Below, piece after piece: positions 8,656 to 17,225 of a stretch of DNA of 39,660 nt. The stretch is from positions 1-39,660 of the forward strand of contig JAGVOT010000130.1 in NCBI GenBank assembly GCA_020052615.1. Direction: 5' to 3'. The DNA is from Nitrospirota bacterium. GTDB taxonomy: Bacteria > Nitrospirota > UBA9217. Position numbers and translations under genes: made by a program. A model generated the notes under the pieces. It worked only from the letters and a program-made list of their open reading frames with translations, made no database searches and was not told the origin of the DNA. How positions within the stretch are numbered: position 1 is the first letter of the stretch; every line of letters begins with the position of its first letter.

Positions 8656-10596
8656 CTAGACCGATCTCGTCCGCGTGTAGTTCAGCATGCCGCCTGCCAA
8701 AAGGATGTCCCGTTGCCGCGTGCTGAGCGAGTACATGAGCGGGATCCGCTTCTTCGTGGTCCGGTCAAAGAGCGAGAGTTCCGATCCCGCGGTCAGCGCG
8801 GCCTTGATCCCGGTGATCTCGATCTCGTTGCCCCCACCAAGCGCATCACCGTCCGTCTCGTTCGCGAAGGTGAGCGGCAGGATGCCGAAGTTGATGAGGT
8901 TCGCGGCATGGATGCGCTCGAAGGACCGGGCGATCACGGCTTTGATGCCCAGGTACATCGGGCAGATGGCCGCGTGCTCGCGGCTCGAGCCCTGTCCGTA
9001 ACTGCTCCCCGCCACGACTATGTTGTGTATGCCCGCGTTCTTGTTCTCGAGCGCCCGCTTCGAGAACTGCGGGTCTACTCCCTCGAACACGAACTCGGCA
9101 TACCTCGGGATGTTGGACCGGTATTTGAGGCGCGATCCGGCAGGCATGATATGGTCCGTCGTGATCTTGTCTCCGACCTTGATCGCCACAACGCCCTTGA
9201 TGATGTCCGGCAGGGGCTCGGCAGCAGGCGGGGCGCCGATGTTCGGGCCGCGTTCGATCGTGACCTGCTCCGGCTTGTCCGCGGGCCGCAGCACCATGCT
9301 GTCATCGATCCAGAACTCGGCAGGCATCTCGATCGCCGGGTAGGGAAGTCCCAGATCGCGGGGGTCGGTGATCATCCCGGTAAGCGCGGCAGCGACCGCG
9401 GACTCCGGACTTGCCAGATAGACCTTTGCGCTCTTGGTGCCGGTGCGGCCCTCAAAGTTCCGGTTGTTCGTCCGGACCGAGACAGCGTCGGTCTTGGGCG
9501 CCTGTCCCGCGCCGATGCAGAATCCGCAGGTGGACTCGAGAACACGCGCGCCGGCAGTAATGATGTCGGCAAGCGCGCCGTTCCTCGCGATCATCTCCAG
9601 CACCTGTCGGGAGCCCGGCGCCACGCCGAAGCTCACGTCGCGATGGACCCGTCTCCCTTTCAGGAGAATGGCAACAAGCATCAGGTCCCGGTAGGAGGAG
9701 TTCGTGCAGGAGCCGACCATCACCTGGTCCACCTTCAAGCCCGCAAGCTCCTTCACCGTGGCGATGTTGTCGGGGGAGTGGGGCTTCGCCATGCGCGGCA
9801 CCAGGGTGCCGAGGTCAAGGTCGATGGTCCGGTCATAGACCGCGTCAGCGTCGGCGATAAGCTCCACCCACTGCTCGGCGCGCTTCTGTGCCTCAAGGAA
9901 CTGGCGGGTTATCTCGTCGCTCGGAAAGACGGACGTGGTCACGCCGAGCTCGGCGCCCATGTTCGTAATGGTCGCGCGCTCCGGCACGGACAGGGTCCTG
10001 ACCCCGTCGCCTCCGTATTCGATCATCGTGCCCACGTTCCCCTTGGTGGTCAGGCGCTCCAGGACCGCGAGGATCACGTCCTTTGCCGACACCCAGGGCT
10101 TCAGCCTGCCGGTCAGGTTCACCTTCACGACCTTCGGGCAGGTGAGGTAGAAGGGGCCGCCGCCCATGGCCACGGCCACGTCAAGACCGCCTGCGCCGAT
10201 GGCCAGCATGCCGATGCCGCCGCCCGTGGGCGTATGGGAATCCGAGCCGAGCAGCGTCCTTCCCGGCCTGCCGAAGCGCTCCAGATGCACCTGGTGGCAG
10301 ATGCCGTTCCCGGCCTTCGAATAGCGGATGCCGAATTTCGCGGCAACTGACTGCAGATAGCGATGGTCATCGGCGTTCTCGAAGCCGTCCTGGAGCGTAT
10401 TGTGGTCCACATAGCTTACCGACAGCTCCGTCCTGACCCGCGGTACGCCCATGGCCTCGAACTGGAGATAGGCCATGGTCCCGGTCGCGTCCTGGGTGAG
10501 GGTCTGGTCGATCCGGATGGCGATCTCCGTGCCCGGTTCGAGATTTCCTTCGACGAGATGCGATCCGAGGATCTTGATGACGATGTTCTTGCCCAT
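8656..10596 (-). CDS. acn: Aconitate hydratase
   Basis: TCA-cycle isomerase of citrate and isocitrate via cis-aconitate. The 646-residue length matches the compact, mitochondrial-type bacterial aconitases and not the 890-residue AcnA. The [4Fe-4S] ligands are Cys297 (VGSCTNSSYRDL), Cys357 and Cys360 (STCGFCIGAG). Other hallmarks are LGSDSHTPTGGGIGMLAIGAGG and the swivel-domain SSYGQGSSREHAA and ARSFERIH. I chose the ATG at 10596 because AAGGAG (10605-10610) sits eight bases upstream and the protein begins with the conserved GKNIVIKILGSHL; the longer frame adds 21 unrelated residues. It is transcribed alone, convergent with the SET gene. Confidence 0.96.
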   Translation of the reverse strand: MGKNIVIKILGSHLVEGNLEPGTEIAIRIDQTLTQDATGTMAYLQFEAMGVPRVRTELSVSYVDHNTLQDGFENADDHRYLQSVAAKFGIRYSKAGNGICHQVHLERFGRPGRTLLGSDSHTPTGGGIGMLAIGAGGLDVAVAMGGGPFYLTCPKVVKVNLTGRLKPWVSAKDVILAVLERLTTKGNVGTMIEYGGDGVRTLSVPERATITNMGAELGVTTSVFPSDEITRQFLEAQKRAEQWVELIADADAVYDRTIDLDLGTLVPRMAKPHSPDNIATVKELAGLKVDQVMVGSCTNSSYRDLMLVAILLKGRRVHRDVSFGVAPGSRQVLEMIARNGALADIITAGARVLESTCGFCIGAGQAPKTDAVSVRTNNRNFEGRTGTKSAKVYLASPESAVAAALTGMITDPRDLGLPYPAIEMPAEFWIDDSMVLRPADKPEQVTIERGPNIGAPPAAEPLPDIIKGVVAIKVGDKITTDHIMPAGSRLKYRSNIPRYAEFVFEGVDPQFSKRALENKNAGIHNIVVAGSSYGQGSSREHAAICPMYLGIKAVIARSFERIHAANLINFGILPLTFANETDGDALGGGNEIEITGIKAALTAGSELSLFDRTTKKRIPLMYSLSTRQRDILLAGGMLNYTRTRSV

Positions 10597-10677
10597 GCAA
10601 CGCGCTCCTTGGTAAAAATAGTGACCAGCATTATATTTCAATCCGGAAGAGAAAGGCAACAGAAAACCACGCGTCGG

Positions 10678-10711
10678 TTGAAAAGCACAATGTTCTATGC
10701 TATGCTATAAC
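10678..10711 (+). promoter_or_regulatory. Sigma70-like promoter of the bacterioferritin gene
   Basis: TTGAAA at 10678-10683 is separated by 17 bases from TATGCT at 10701-10706; a TGC-TATAAC extended -10 variant overlaps it at 10703-10711. Transcription would start near 10713-10718, about 35 bases before the ATG. It is divergent from aconitase. Confidence 0.6.
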
Positions 10712-10750
10712 TGTTCGCGCAGCTATCATGGGAACCTGAGGAGGATGCAT

Positions 10751-11176
10751 ATGGTACAGAAGGCCAGCCCCAAACTTACGGAAATGATGAACCAGGCGAT
10801 CGCCGGAGAGCTTCAGGCCATCGTGCAGTACATGTGGCACCACATCATGGTGAAGGGGCTCAATTCGGCGTCCCTCATGGACGTGTTCGAGGACATTGCT
10901 ATCGAGGAGATGAAGCACGCCGAGAAGATCGCCGAAAGGCTCTTCTATTTCGATGTCGCGCCCACGACCAAACCGAACCCCATCGCCAAGGGCGGCACGC
11001 CCGAGCAGATGCTCAAGGCCGACGTGCAGGCCGAGGAAGAAGCGATCACCCTCTACAAGGATATCATCAAGCAGGCCGTTGCCGAGAAGGACGAGACCAC
11101 GCGGCTCCTGTTCGAGCAGATCCTCTCCGACGAAGAGCGTCACCACGACACCTTCACGACGCTGCTGGGACGGTAG
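10751..11176 (+). CDS. bfr: Bacterioferritin-like ferritin-family protein
   Basis: Four-helix ferritin-family protein of 141 residues, probably for iron storage or peroxide detoxification. Diiron-site residues are visible: Glu20 (AGELQAIVQY), Glu53 and His56 (IEEMKHAEKI), a Glu in AEEEAITLYK (about 95-97), and Glu129 with His132 (SDEERHHDTF). Met54 corresponds to the heme-ligand Met52 position of bacterioferritins, so heme binding is plausible. It is somewhat shorter than the usual 155-160 residues. The start at 10751 has GGAGG six bases upstream; an ATG at 10745 touches the ribosome site and is less likely. It has its own promoter and a strong terminator at 11263. Confidence 0.88.
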   Translation: MVQKASPKLTEMMNQAIAGELQAIVQYMWHHIMVKGLNSASLMDVFEDIAIEEMKHAEKIAERLFYFDVAPTTKPNPIAKGGTPEQMLKADVQAEEEAITLYKDIIKQAVAEKDETTRLLFEQILSDEERHHDTFTTLLGR

Positions 11177-11262
11177 TTTTATTGCGGACGCGATTTTCCG
11201 CCTGTGCATATTGTCCCTATCAATTGAGCGGGCCGCAACCAGCAGCTACTGACAAGCAATAT

Positions 11263-11289
11263 AAAGGCAGGCGCATGCGCCTGCCTTTT
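11263..11289. terminator. Bidirectional terminator between bfr and uspA
   Basis: A perfect 20-base palindrome (11266-11285, GGCAGGCGCA and its complement) is flanked by AAA on the left and TTTT on the right. It serves the plus-strand bfr and probably the convergent minus-strand uspA. Confidence 0.85.
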
Positions 11290-11293
11290 GCTT

Positions 11294-11317
11294 TCCCTTG
11301 TCTCCCTGTCCCCGTGT
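11294..11317. repeat. Octamer tandem repeat, three units (copy 2 of the octamer family)
   Basis: Three 8-base units, TCCCTTGT, CTCCCTGT and CCCCGTGT, read on the minus strand as ACAAGGGA, ACAGGGAG and ACACGGGG. The last is identical to the commonest unit in the array at 23616-23679. It lies just beyond the bfr/uspA terminator. Confidence 0.75.
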
Positions 11318-11326
11318 CTGATTTTC

Positions 11327-11788
11327 CTACGGCATCTTGAACTCTTTTCCCGCCATCCGCACGGTCAGCACCGGACAGGGCGATTTGCGAACGACCTTCT
11401 CCGCCGTACTCCCGAAGAGCATGTGGTCGATGCCCGTCCTGCCATGGGTCCCGATGACGATCATGTCAGCGTTCTTTTCCTTTGCCGTCCTGATGATCTC
11501 CACAAAGGGAACGCCCCGGACGACCGCCTTCTCCAGGTCCTTCACCTTTAGGGCAGCCTCGGCACCCCATTTTTCCATCTCCCGCGAAGCGCTTTTCTGC
11601 ATGTCTTCCACGAGGTCAGCGGCAGATATGGATGAGGGAATGTACCACTCGGCGATGCTGATGTCCTGGATCACGTACAGCAGGATCAGCCTTGCCTTGT
11701 AATCCTGGGCCAGGGCAATGGCATAGTCCATGGCCGCACGGGCGCCCTGCGAAAAATCCGTTGGAAAAAGGATCGTCTTGATCTGCAT
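11327..11788 (-). CDS. Universal stress protein, UspA family
   Basis: A 153-residue Usp-fold protein. The N-terminus KTILFPTDFSQGARAAMDYAIALA is typical. The ATP-binding loop is present as GTHGRTGIDHMLFGSTAEKVV, matching the G-2x-G-9x-G-S/T pattern, followed by SPCPVLTVR. It is therefore probably an ATP-binding member. The family is linked to stress survival and energy limitation; the precise target is unknown. An AAGGAGG ribosome-binding site precedes the ATG, and a promoter lies at 11824-11852. Confidence 0.95.
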   Translation of the reverse strand: MQIKTILFPTDFSQGARAAMDYAIALAQDYKARLILLYVIQDISIAEWYIPSSISAADLVEDMQKSASREMEKWGAEAALKVKDLEKAVVRGVPFVEIIRTAKEKNADMIVIGTHGRTGIDHMLFGSTAEKVVRKSPCPVLTVRMAGKEFKMP

Positions 11789-11823
11789 AGCTGCCTCCTT
11801 GGCCCTGTTTCCCTGGCCCTTTA

Positions 11824-11852
11824 AGTGTAGCGCTCCCCCACCTGTCTGTCAA
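11824..11852 (-). promoter_or_regulatory. Promoter of uspA
   Basis: On the minus strand TTGACA (11847-11852) is 17 bases from TACACT (11824-11829). The predicted 5' leader is about 30 bases and ends in AAGGAGG before the ATG at 11788. Confidence 0.7.
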
Positions 11853-11880
11853 ACAGAAGAGCTCTTGAAAAAGGAACGAT

Positions 11881-11909
11881 TTGTCATTTCGGCAAAAAAC
11901 TGCTAAACT
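11881..11909 (+). promoter_or_regulatory. Promoter of the small exported protein gene
   Basis: TTGTCA (11881-11886), 17 bases, then TAAACT (11904-11909) preceded by TGC, an extended -10 form. Transcription would start near 11916, giving a leader of about 60 bases. Confidence 0.5.
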
Positions 11910-11979
11910 ATCTTCTAAAAATTTACTTCTTTATAAGTATGACCGATTTGGCGCCGGTGGGGGCCGACAAGGAGAACCT

Positions 11980-12360
11980 GTGAAAGAGGCAATCCCGATG
12001 ATCAAGCGAATGGTTCTGATTGCGGCGGTGATCGCAGCGATGAGCGTGGCAGGCGCCAGCGCCGAGGAAAAGTACGGCGTACCTGTTTACCCCGGCGCAG
12101 AATACGACGAAGGCACGACCCGCTATCTTGACGATGAGCAATATATCGAAGGCGCGGCCTATCGGACGCCGGAAGTTCCTTCGAAGGTCGCCGATTTCTA
12201 TGCGAAGCTGGGGTTGACCCCCGTCAAGGGAAAGACCAATGCGTATGCTGTCTTCAAAAAAGAGGGTGTCGAAGTGACCATTCAGGGCCCGCCGCGGAAG
12301 GACATGGTCAGCGGGAAGAAGGCGGAAGATACGCTCATAACCATTACGAATGAAGATTAG
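11980..12360 (+). CDS. Small exported protein of unknown function
   Basis: A 126-residue protein with a signal peptide: positive IKR, hydrophobic MVLIAAVIAAMSVAG, and a likely cleavage after A-S-A before EEKYG. The mature part (about 98 residues) has VPVYPGAEYDEGTTRYL and VADFYAKLGLTPVKGKTNAYAVFKKEGVEVTIQGP, suggesting a compact alpha/beta fold, probably periplasmic. I did not recognise a named family. The GTG at 11980 has AAGGAG five bases upstream; the ATG at 11998 would remove six residues. It is monocistronic, with its own promoter and a terminator at 12402. Confidence 0.8.
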   Translation: MKEAIPMIKRMVLIAAVIAAMSVAGASAEEKYGVPVYPGAEYDEGTTRYLDDEQYIEGAAYRTPEVPSKVADFYAKLGLTPVKGKTNAYAVFKKEGVEVTIQGPPRKDMVSGKKAEDTLITITNED

Positions 12361-12401
12361 CGGCACACCGCTGTCCCTTTTTCCTGCACTAAGACCGCTC
12401 T

Positions 12402-12430
12402 GCCCTGCGATGAAAGCCGGGGCTTTTTTT
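12402..12430 (+). terminator. Rho-independent terminator
   Basis: GCCCTG (12402-12407) pairs with 12418-12423 through one G-U, leaving a 10-base loop; the stem is followed by seven T. It ends the small exported protein transcript just before the ilvE promoter. Confidence 0.75.
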
Positions 12431-12472
12431 CGGTAAAACCTCGAAACTGCTGAAAAACCCTCAAAAAAACCG

Positions 12473-12501
12473 TTGACAATCGTTGCACAGACTGTTATAA
12501 A
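12473..12501 (+). promoter_or_regulatory. Strong promoter abutting the ilvE start codon
   Basis: TTGACA (12473-12478), exactly 17 bases, TATAAA (12496-12501). The ATG at 12511 is only ten bases past the -10 element, so the transcript would have almost no 5' leader. There is no Shine-Dalgarno sequence between them. Confidence 0.8.
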
Positions 12502-12510
12502 ATACTTCCT

Positions 12511-13431
12511 ATGCTTCAGGCCACTGAAAAGATCTGGATGGACGGCGAATTCGTTCCCTGGAGCGACGCCAAGGTCCATGTCCTCGCCCACACGCTGCAC
12601 TATGGCACGGGCGTGTTCGAAGGCATCCGGTGCTACAAGACGGATACGGGCTCCGCTGTCTTCCGCCTGAAGGAGCATGTTAACCGGCTCTTCGGCTCCA
12701 TGCATATCCTCCAGATGGATTGCCCCTTCACCCGCGAGCAGGTATTCGCTGCCATTCTCGATACCGTCCGGGTGAACAAGATCGACGCCTGCTACATTCG
12801 GCCGCTTGCGTTCCTCGGCTACGGCGCCATGGGCGTCTTTCCCAAGGAAAATCCCGTCAACGTGATCATCGCGGTCTGGCCGTGGGGCAGCTACCTGGGT
12901 GATGAGGGGATGAAGAACGGGATCCGCGTCAAGATCTCGTCGTTCAGCAGGCCTCATATCAATGCGACCATGGTCCGCGCCAAGACCGTCGCGAACTACG
13001 CGAACTCGCTTCTGGCAAAGCGCGAGGCGCTCAAGGACGGGTACGACGAGGCCGCGCTGCTCGATACCGACGGCTACGTGGCCGAGGGGAGCGGAGAGAA
13101 TATCTTCATGGTGCGGAACGGCAAGATCAAAACGCCGCCGCTGACCGCGATCCTCGAGGGCATCACGCGGGACACCATCATGCAGCTCGCGCAGGAGCAC
13201 GGCATCGCTCTCGAGGAGGAACGCTTCACCCGGGACGAGCTGTACCTCGCCGACGAGGCATTTTTCACCGGCACGGCCGCCGAGATCACGCCGATCCGTG
13301 AAGTGGACAACCGGAAGATCGGGACCGGCAAGCCGGGGCCCATCACCCAGAAGCTGCAGGCGGCGTTCTTCGATATCGTACACGGCAGGGACAAAAAACA
13401 CACGGCATGGCTGGCGCCGGTGAACAAGTAA
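12511..13431 (+). CDS. ilvE: Branched-chain amino acid aminotransferase
   Basis: PLP fold-type IV transaminase for the last step of Leu, Ile and Val synthesis. It is 306 residues, as usual. Hallmarks are [17 protein letters not shown], the PLP-binding Lys158 in [21 protein letters not shown], and the phosphate-binding [11 protein letters not shown]. The first residues ([17 protein letters not shown]) match the normal family N-terminus, so the ATG at 12511 is well supported although no ribosome-binding site precedes it. The promoter geometry points to a leaderless mRNA. A tRNA-Leu gene lies 60 bases downstream, an apt but possibly accidental neighbour. Confidence 0.97.
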   Translation: MLQATEKIWMDGEFVPWSDAKVHVLAHTLHYGTGVFEGIRCYKTDTGSAVFRLKEHVNRLFGSMHILQMDCPFTREQVFAAILDTVRVNKIDACYIRPLAFLGYGAMGVFPKENPVNVIIAVWPWGSYLGDEGMKNGIRVKISSFSRPHINATMVRAKTVANYANSLLAKREALKDGYDEAALLDTDGYVAEGSGENIFMVRNGKIKTPPLTAILEGITRDTIMQLAQEHGIALEEERFTRDELYLADEAFFTGTAAEITPIREVDNRKIGTGKPGPITQKLQAAFFDIVHGRDKKHTAWLAPVNK

Positions 13432-13490
13432 GAACAGGCCCCCCGAGCAGCCGCGATCTTCGTACCGGTCGCGGCAGATTATCAGCAAGT

Positions 13491-13575
13491 GCCGAAGTGG
13501 TGGAATTGGTAGACACGCACGTTTGAGGGGCGTGTGGGGCAACCCATGGGGGTTCGAGTCCCCCCTTCGGCACCA
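13491..13575 (+). tRNA. tRNA-Leu (anticodon GAG)
   Basis: An 85-base class II tRNA. Acceptor stem GCCGAAG (13491-13497) pairs with CTTCGGC (13565-13571), then discriminator A and an encoded CCA. The anticodon loop 13523-13529 holds GAG at 13525-13527, decoding CUC and CUU. The long variable arm and the GGTTCGAGTCC T-arm are present. Confidence 0.97.
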
Positions 13576-13633
13576 TATTTTTCTATCAGGAAGCAGAACG
13601 GAAGGGGTGCTGTTCTCCCCGGCCATCAACCGC

Positions 13634-13664
13634 GTCAGGCGATTTTCGCCTGACTTCTTTTTTT
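13634..13664 (+). terminator. Terminator after tRNA-Leu
   Basis: A perfect 9-bp stem (GTCAGGCGA, 13634-13642, with 13646-13654) and a 3-base loop followed by TTCTTTTTTT. It ends the tRNA transcript and separates it from the next gene. Confidence 0.88.
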
Positions 13665-13710
13665 CCGGCAAGCAATCGCGATCTCGCGGAACGCGAACCC
13701 TTCGAAACCC

Positions 13711-15309
13711 ATGATCAATCGACTTAGCATGCTCCTTCTTGCCGTCATCCTGCTGCCTGTGGTTGCAGCGGCACAGGAACCGCAGGGCAGCCTCGGCATC
13801 ATCTCTGTTCCCCTTGCCAACGTCCGCGAAGAGCCCCTGCCGAAATCGCCGATCATCACGCAGGTCCTGCTGGCCGACGAGGTGCGGATCCTGGAAAAAC
13901 AGGAGTACCGGTACCGCATCGCCATCCCGGGACAGGGGAACCGCGAGGGCTGGATCCATCAGGAAGCCGTGCAGGTCCCCCGCGACAAGGGGAGGTCCTA
14001 CCTCAAAAGCGACCGGCAGTGGGTCGTCATCATGGTCCCGAAGACGCCGGCCCTGATCCTCGACAAGCTCGGCAACCACAATGTTTCGCTCTATGCAGGC
14101 ACGCGGCTTCCGGTCCTGGAGCGCGATACCAAGGGATACAAAGTGCAGTTTCCCGACCGGACCATCGCCATGATCTCCGCCGCGGACGTCATGCCGCTCA
14201 AACCCCGCAATCCCCTCCCGGGCGACGTGGCACCCGCTGAGATCGCAAAGACGGCACGGAAGTTTCAGGGAGCACGCTATCTGAGCGGAGGGATCACCGT
14301 CCAGGGAATGGACACCCGCGGTCTCATCTACACCGTCTACCAGATCCACGGCATCGAGCTCGATACGGAAAGGGATGTCCTGAAGGCAAAGACCGTGAAG
14401 GTTCCGAAGAAGGAGCTGGCCCCCGGCGACATCCTCGTGTTCAACGGAGAGGGGTTCGGGCTCTACGTAAGCAACGGCCAGTTCCTGCATGCCGTCAGAA
14501 AGACCACCGTCCAGCTTGGCGGCATCCATGACCGCAGGTACGCCAACGCCCTGCTATACGGGCTCCGCGTCGCGGGCTTGGAGCCCGACCGGAAGAAGCT
14601 TCCCGCGGAGATGACGGCTGACGAGATCATGATCGCCCAGGGCCTTGCCGAGGAACTGCCGCTGGGCAAACGGCTCGTGTACTGGGCGGGCCGGTTCATC
14701 GGAACGCCCTACGACACCGATCCCCTGGGATCGTACGTTCGCACGAACCGCATCGTTGCCGATGAGGCAGCCGACTGCATGTACCTCACCTTCCGCGCCG
14801 CGGAGCTGGCGCTGTCCGCGACGCCGGGCCAGGCGATCGAGCAGGCGCTTTCTCTCCGCTTTACCACCCAGGGCAGGCTCACTGACGGGCTGGTGCAGAA
14901 CTACGACGAACGGTTCGAGTACGGCGAAGACATGGTGTATAGCGGCAAGTGGGGCAGGGACATCACCGGCGATCTGGGGGCAACGAAAATCATCGCCGGC
15001 TCGCGGGGCCGCGACGGGGTTGTGATCCTTCCCAAACAGACTCTCCAGACAAAGAAACTCCAGAAGCTGCTCCAGGATGGCGATATCATCTACTGGGTCA
15101 AGGACCCGAAGAAACGCGTTGTCGAAGAGATCGTTGCCCACCTGTCCTTTGTCCATATAAAGAATGGAAAGACGTATCTCATCCATGCTGCGGGCACCAA
15201 GGCCAACTCCTCGAAGACCGGCGGCGGCATGGTGAAAGAGGTCCCCTTTGCCGCCTACGTGCGCGATACGAAGTTCATCGGCGCGTTCGTAACCCGGTTC
15301 GAGCAGTAA
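13711..15309 (+). CDS. Exported SH3 / degenerate NlpC-P60 / DUF1460-like protein
   Basis: A 532-residue exported protein. Residues 1-21 form a signal peptide. Two SH3b-like segments follow (about 25-90 and 105-170: [27 protein letters not shown]). Residues 185-290 have an NlpC/P60 layout ([45 protein letters not shown]), but the nucleophile position is Thr202 where the family has Cys, and the usual His region reads GFGLYV, so this unit looks inactive. Residues 330-532 resemble DUF1460 ([19 protein letters not shown]), with Cys356, His477 and His492 as a plausible catalytic set. Likely a periplasmic murein-related hydrolase with a dead domain for binding. The ribosome-binding site is weak and the start could move slightly. 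Confidence 0.82.
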   Translation: MINRLSMLLLAVILLPVVAAAQEPQGSLGIISVPLANVREEPLPKSPIITQVLLADEVRILEKQEYRYRIAIPGQGNREGWIHQEAVQVPRDKGRSYLKSDRQWVVIMVPKTPALILDKLGNHNVSLYAGTRLPVLERDTKGYKVQFPDRTIAMISAADVMPLKPRNPLPGDVAPAEIAKTARKFQGARYLSGGITVQGMDTRGLIYTVYQIHGIELDTERDVLKAKTVKVPKKELAPGDILVFNGEGFGLYVSNGQFLHAVRKTTVQLGGIHDRRYANALLYGLRVAGLEPDRKKLPAEMTADEIMIAQGLAEELPLGKRLVYWAGRFIGTPYDTDPLGSYVRTNRIVADEAADCMYLTFRAAELALSATPGQAIEQALSLRFTTQGRLTDGLVQNYDERFEYGEDMVYSGKWGRDITGDLGATKIIAGSRGRDGVVILPKQTLQTKKLQKLLQDGDIIYWVKDPKKRVVEEIVAHLSFVHIKNGKTYLIHAAGTKANSSKTGGGMVKEVPFAAYVRDTKFIGAFVTRFEQ

Positions 15310-15440
15310 CACTTCCCGACAAATATTTTTTGACAACCCCTCCCGCCTTTGCTATCCTCTTTCCAGCCTGGACAAGCCGAAACCAAAAGCAGAAGCAAAA
15401 GACATCTCTCGCAACCAAAAGTAGGCGCCCTTAGGCGAGC

Positions 15441-15499
15441 CGCAAAAAGCGCAAAGGAAATCCTTAAGGACTGGTTTTTATTTCTTGCCGCTTTGAGCA
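15441..15499. repeat. Imperfect palindromic (REP-like) element upstream of comM
   Basis: A perfect 10-base palindrome TCCTTAAGGA (15461-15470) is flanked by imperfect arms: the left contains AAAAAGCGCAAAGGAAA, and the complement of the right contains CAAAGCGGCAAGAAAT. It lies in the 317-base gene-free stretch 15310-15626. It resembles dispersed GCAAAG-type palindromes I recall from environmental genomes; copy number cannot be tested here. Confidence 0.45.
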
Positions 15500-15537
15500 G
15501 AATTTGATTTATTGCTGACTAAGCACCGATTCACGCT

Positions 15538-15565
15538 GAGGAGTCAGGAGCCAGAAGTCAGGAGA
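15538..15565. repeat. Heptamer tandem repeat, four units
   Basis: Units GAGGAGT, CAGGAGC, CAGAAGT and CAGGAGA run without gaps. A possible degenerate complementary arm follows to about 15586. This, with the palindrome at 15441, fills the spacer before comM; I see no gene in 15310-15626. Confidence 0.7.
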
Positions 15566-15626
15566 CATTCTTCTTGTCCTGATCATTTCCTTCCGCTTCA
15601 CACTCCGCGCCAACAAAGGAGTCTCC

Positions 15627-17159
15627 ATGCTTGCCAAGGTCATGAGCGCTGCCGTCCTGGGCATCGATGCCTATCCCGTCGAAGTAGAGGTCGACATCGC
15701 GAGCCGCGGCCTGCCGTTCTTCTCCACCGTGGGCCTGCCCGACGCGGCGGTGAAGGAAAGCAAGGAGCGTGTCCGCGCGGCCCTCAAGAACACGGGATTC
15801 GACTTTCCCCTGAAACAGGTGGTCGTGAACCTCGCGCCAGCGGACATCAAGAAGGAAGGCTCGGCCTTCGACCTGCCTATCGCCATCGGCATGCTGATCG
15901 CCGAGGGAGTTCTCACCCAGGAGCAGGCGTCCGGGTATCTCATCGTGGGGGAGCTTGCGCTCGACGGAAGGGTAAAGCCGGTGCGGGGCGCGCTCTCCAT
16001 GGCGGTGCTCGCGAAGAACAAGGTCTGCCGGGGCATGATCCTCCCCGGGGACAACGCGCCCGAGGCGGCGGTCGTCGAGCCGGTCCCTGTCTTCGGGGTC
16101 CGGACCCTGCCGCAGGTCGTTGAATTCCTGACCGGCGCAGCGATCGTCGAACCCGAACGCATGAATGTCCGGAGCGCCTTTGAGGCGAACTCGGTGTATC
16201 AGGAGGACTTCGCCGAGGTCCGGGGGCAGGAGCATGCCAAGCGCGCCATCGAGATCGCCGCGGCCGGCGGCCATAACATCATCATGATCGGCCCCCCCGG
16301 CTCCGGCAAGACCATGCTTGCCAGGCGCCTGCCGTCCATCCTGCCGCAGATGAGCTTCGACGAGTCCATCGAAACCACCAAGATCCACAGCATCATGGGC
16401 CTCCTCCGGCAGGGCCAGCCGCTCATCGCCACGCGGCCCTATCGTTCGCCCCACCACACGATCTCCGACGCGGGGCTCATCGGCGGCGGACAGGTCCCCA
16501 AGCCCGGCGAGGTGAGCCTGTCGCACAACGGCGTACTGTTCCTGGACGAGCTGCCGGAGTTCAAGCGGAACGTCCTTGAAGCGCTCCGCCAGCCGCTTGA
16601 GGACGGCCACGTCACTATCTCCCGCGCCCTGACGTCGCTCACCTACCCGTCGTCGCTGATGCTCGTTGCCGCCATGAACCCCTGCAAGTGCGGCTTCCAC
16701 GGGGACCCTCTGCACCCGTGCCAGTGCACGTCCCACCAGGTGCAGACCTACCGCTCCCGCGTGTCGGGACCGCTCATGGACCGCATCGACATCCACATCG
16801 AGGTACCGGCCATCAAGTTCAACGAGATCTCCTCGGACGTTCCCGGAGAACCGTCGGCTGCGATCCGCGACCGCGTTACCCTCGCCCGTTCGGTCCAGCA
16901 GGCGAGGTTCAAGTCCGACGGCATTTACGCAAACGCCCATATGAAGCCCCGCCATATCCGCAAGTATTGCAGGATCGACGCCGGCTCCCAGCAGCTCATG
17001 GAGGCTGCCATGAACCGCCTCGGCCTGTCCGCCCGGGCGTACAACCGCGTGCTCAAGGTCGCCCGCACCATCGCCGACATCGAGGGCAGCGGACCCATAG
17101 CGACGGAACACATCTCCGAGGCAATACAATATAGAAGCCTGGACAGAAGGATAAGCTGA
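15627..17159 (+). CDS. comM: ComM/YifB-family Mg chelatase-like AAA+ ATPase
   Basis: A 510-residue AAA+ protein. Known ComM is a hexameric branch-migration helicase that helps integrate DNA taken up by natural transformation. Domains: N-terminal Lon-substrate-like domain (1-170, [20 protein letters not shown]), ATPase core with Walker [10 protein letters not shown] (Lys228) and Walker [10 protein letters not shown], the Cys-rich insert [19 protein letters not shown], and the C-terminal Mg-chelatase domain ending in [14 protein letters not shown]. The length is normal. The ATG at 15627 has AAGGAG upstream. No other competence genes are in the window. Confidence 0.96.
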   Translation: MLAKVMSAAVLGIDAYPVEVEVDIASRGLPFFSTVGLPDAAVKESKERVRAALKNTGFDFPLKQVVVNLAPADIKKEGSAFDLPIAIGMLIAEGVLTQEQASGYLIVGELALDGRVKPVRGALSMAVLAKNKVCRGMILPGDNAPEAAVVEPVPVFGVRTLPQVVEFLTGAAIVEPERMNVRSAFEANSVYQEDFAEVRGQEHAKRAIEIAAAGGHNIIMIGPPGSGKTMLARRLPSILPQMSFDESIETTKIHSIMGLLRQGQPLIATRPYRSPHHTISDAGLIGGGQVPKPGEVSLSHNGVLFLDELPEFKRNVLEALRQPLEDGHVTISRALTSLTYPSSLMLVAAMNPCKCGFHGDPLHPCQCTSHQVQTYRSRVSGPLMDRIDIHIEVPAIKFNEISSDVPGEPSAAIRDRVTLARSVQQARFKSDGIYANAHMKPRHIRKYCRIDAGSQQLMEAAMNRLGLSARAYNRVLKVARTIADIEGSGPIATEHISEAIQYRSLDRRIS

Positions 17160-17186
17160 GCTATCGGCCTGATCATACCCCGAGTG

Positions 17187-17215
17187 TTGACGATTCAATA
17201 AAAAGATACTATAGT
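17187..17215 (+). promoter_or_regulatory. Promoter abutting the RNase J start codon
   Basis: TTGACG (17187-17192), 17 bases, TATAGT (17210-17215). Predicted transcription start is about 17221-17223, and the ATG is at 17226, with a GTG at 17223. There is no room for a Shine-Dalgarno sequence in such a transcript. A longer readthrough transcript from comM is an alternative. Confidence 0.65.
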
Positions 17216-17225
17216 GACCCCCGTG

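Noticed and set aside
8641-10350. 569-codon open frame on the plus strand
   Set aside because: Antisense to aconitase. The minus strand carries the full set of iron-sulfur and active-site motifs plus a ribosome-binding site.
11923-14529. 868-codon open frame on the minus strand
   Set aside because: It runs through the ilvE promoter, a tRNA gene and parts of three plus-strand genes; a coding gene cannot plausibly contain a tRNA and two terminators.
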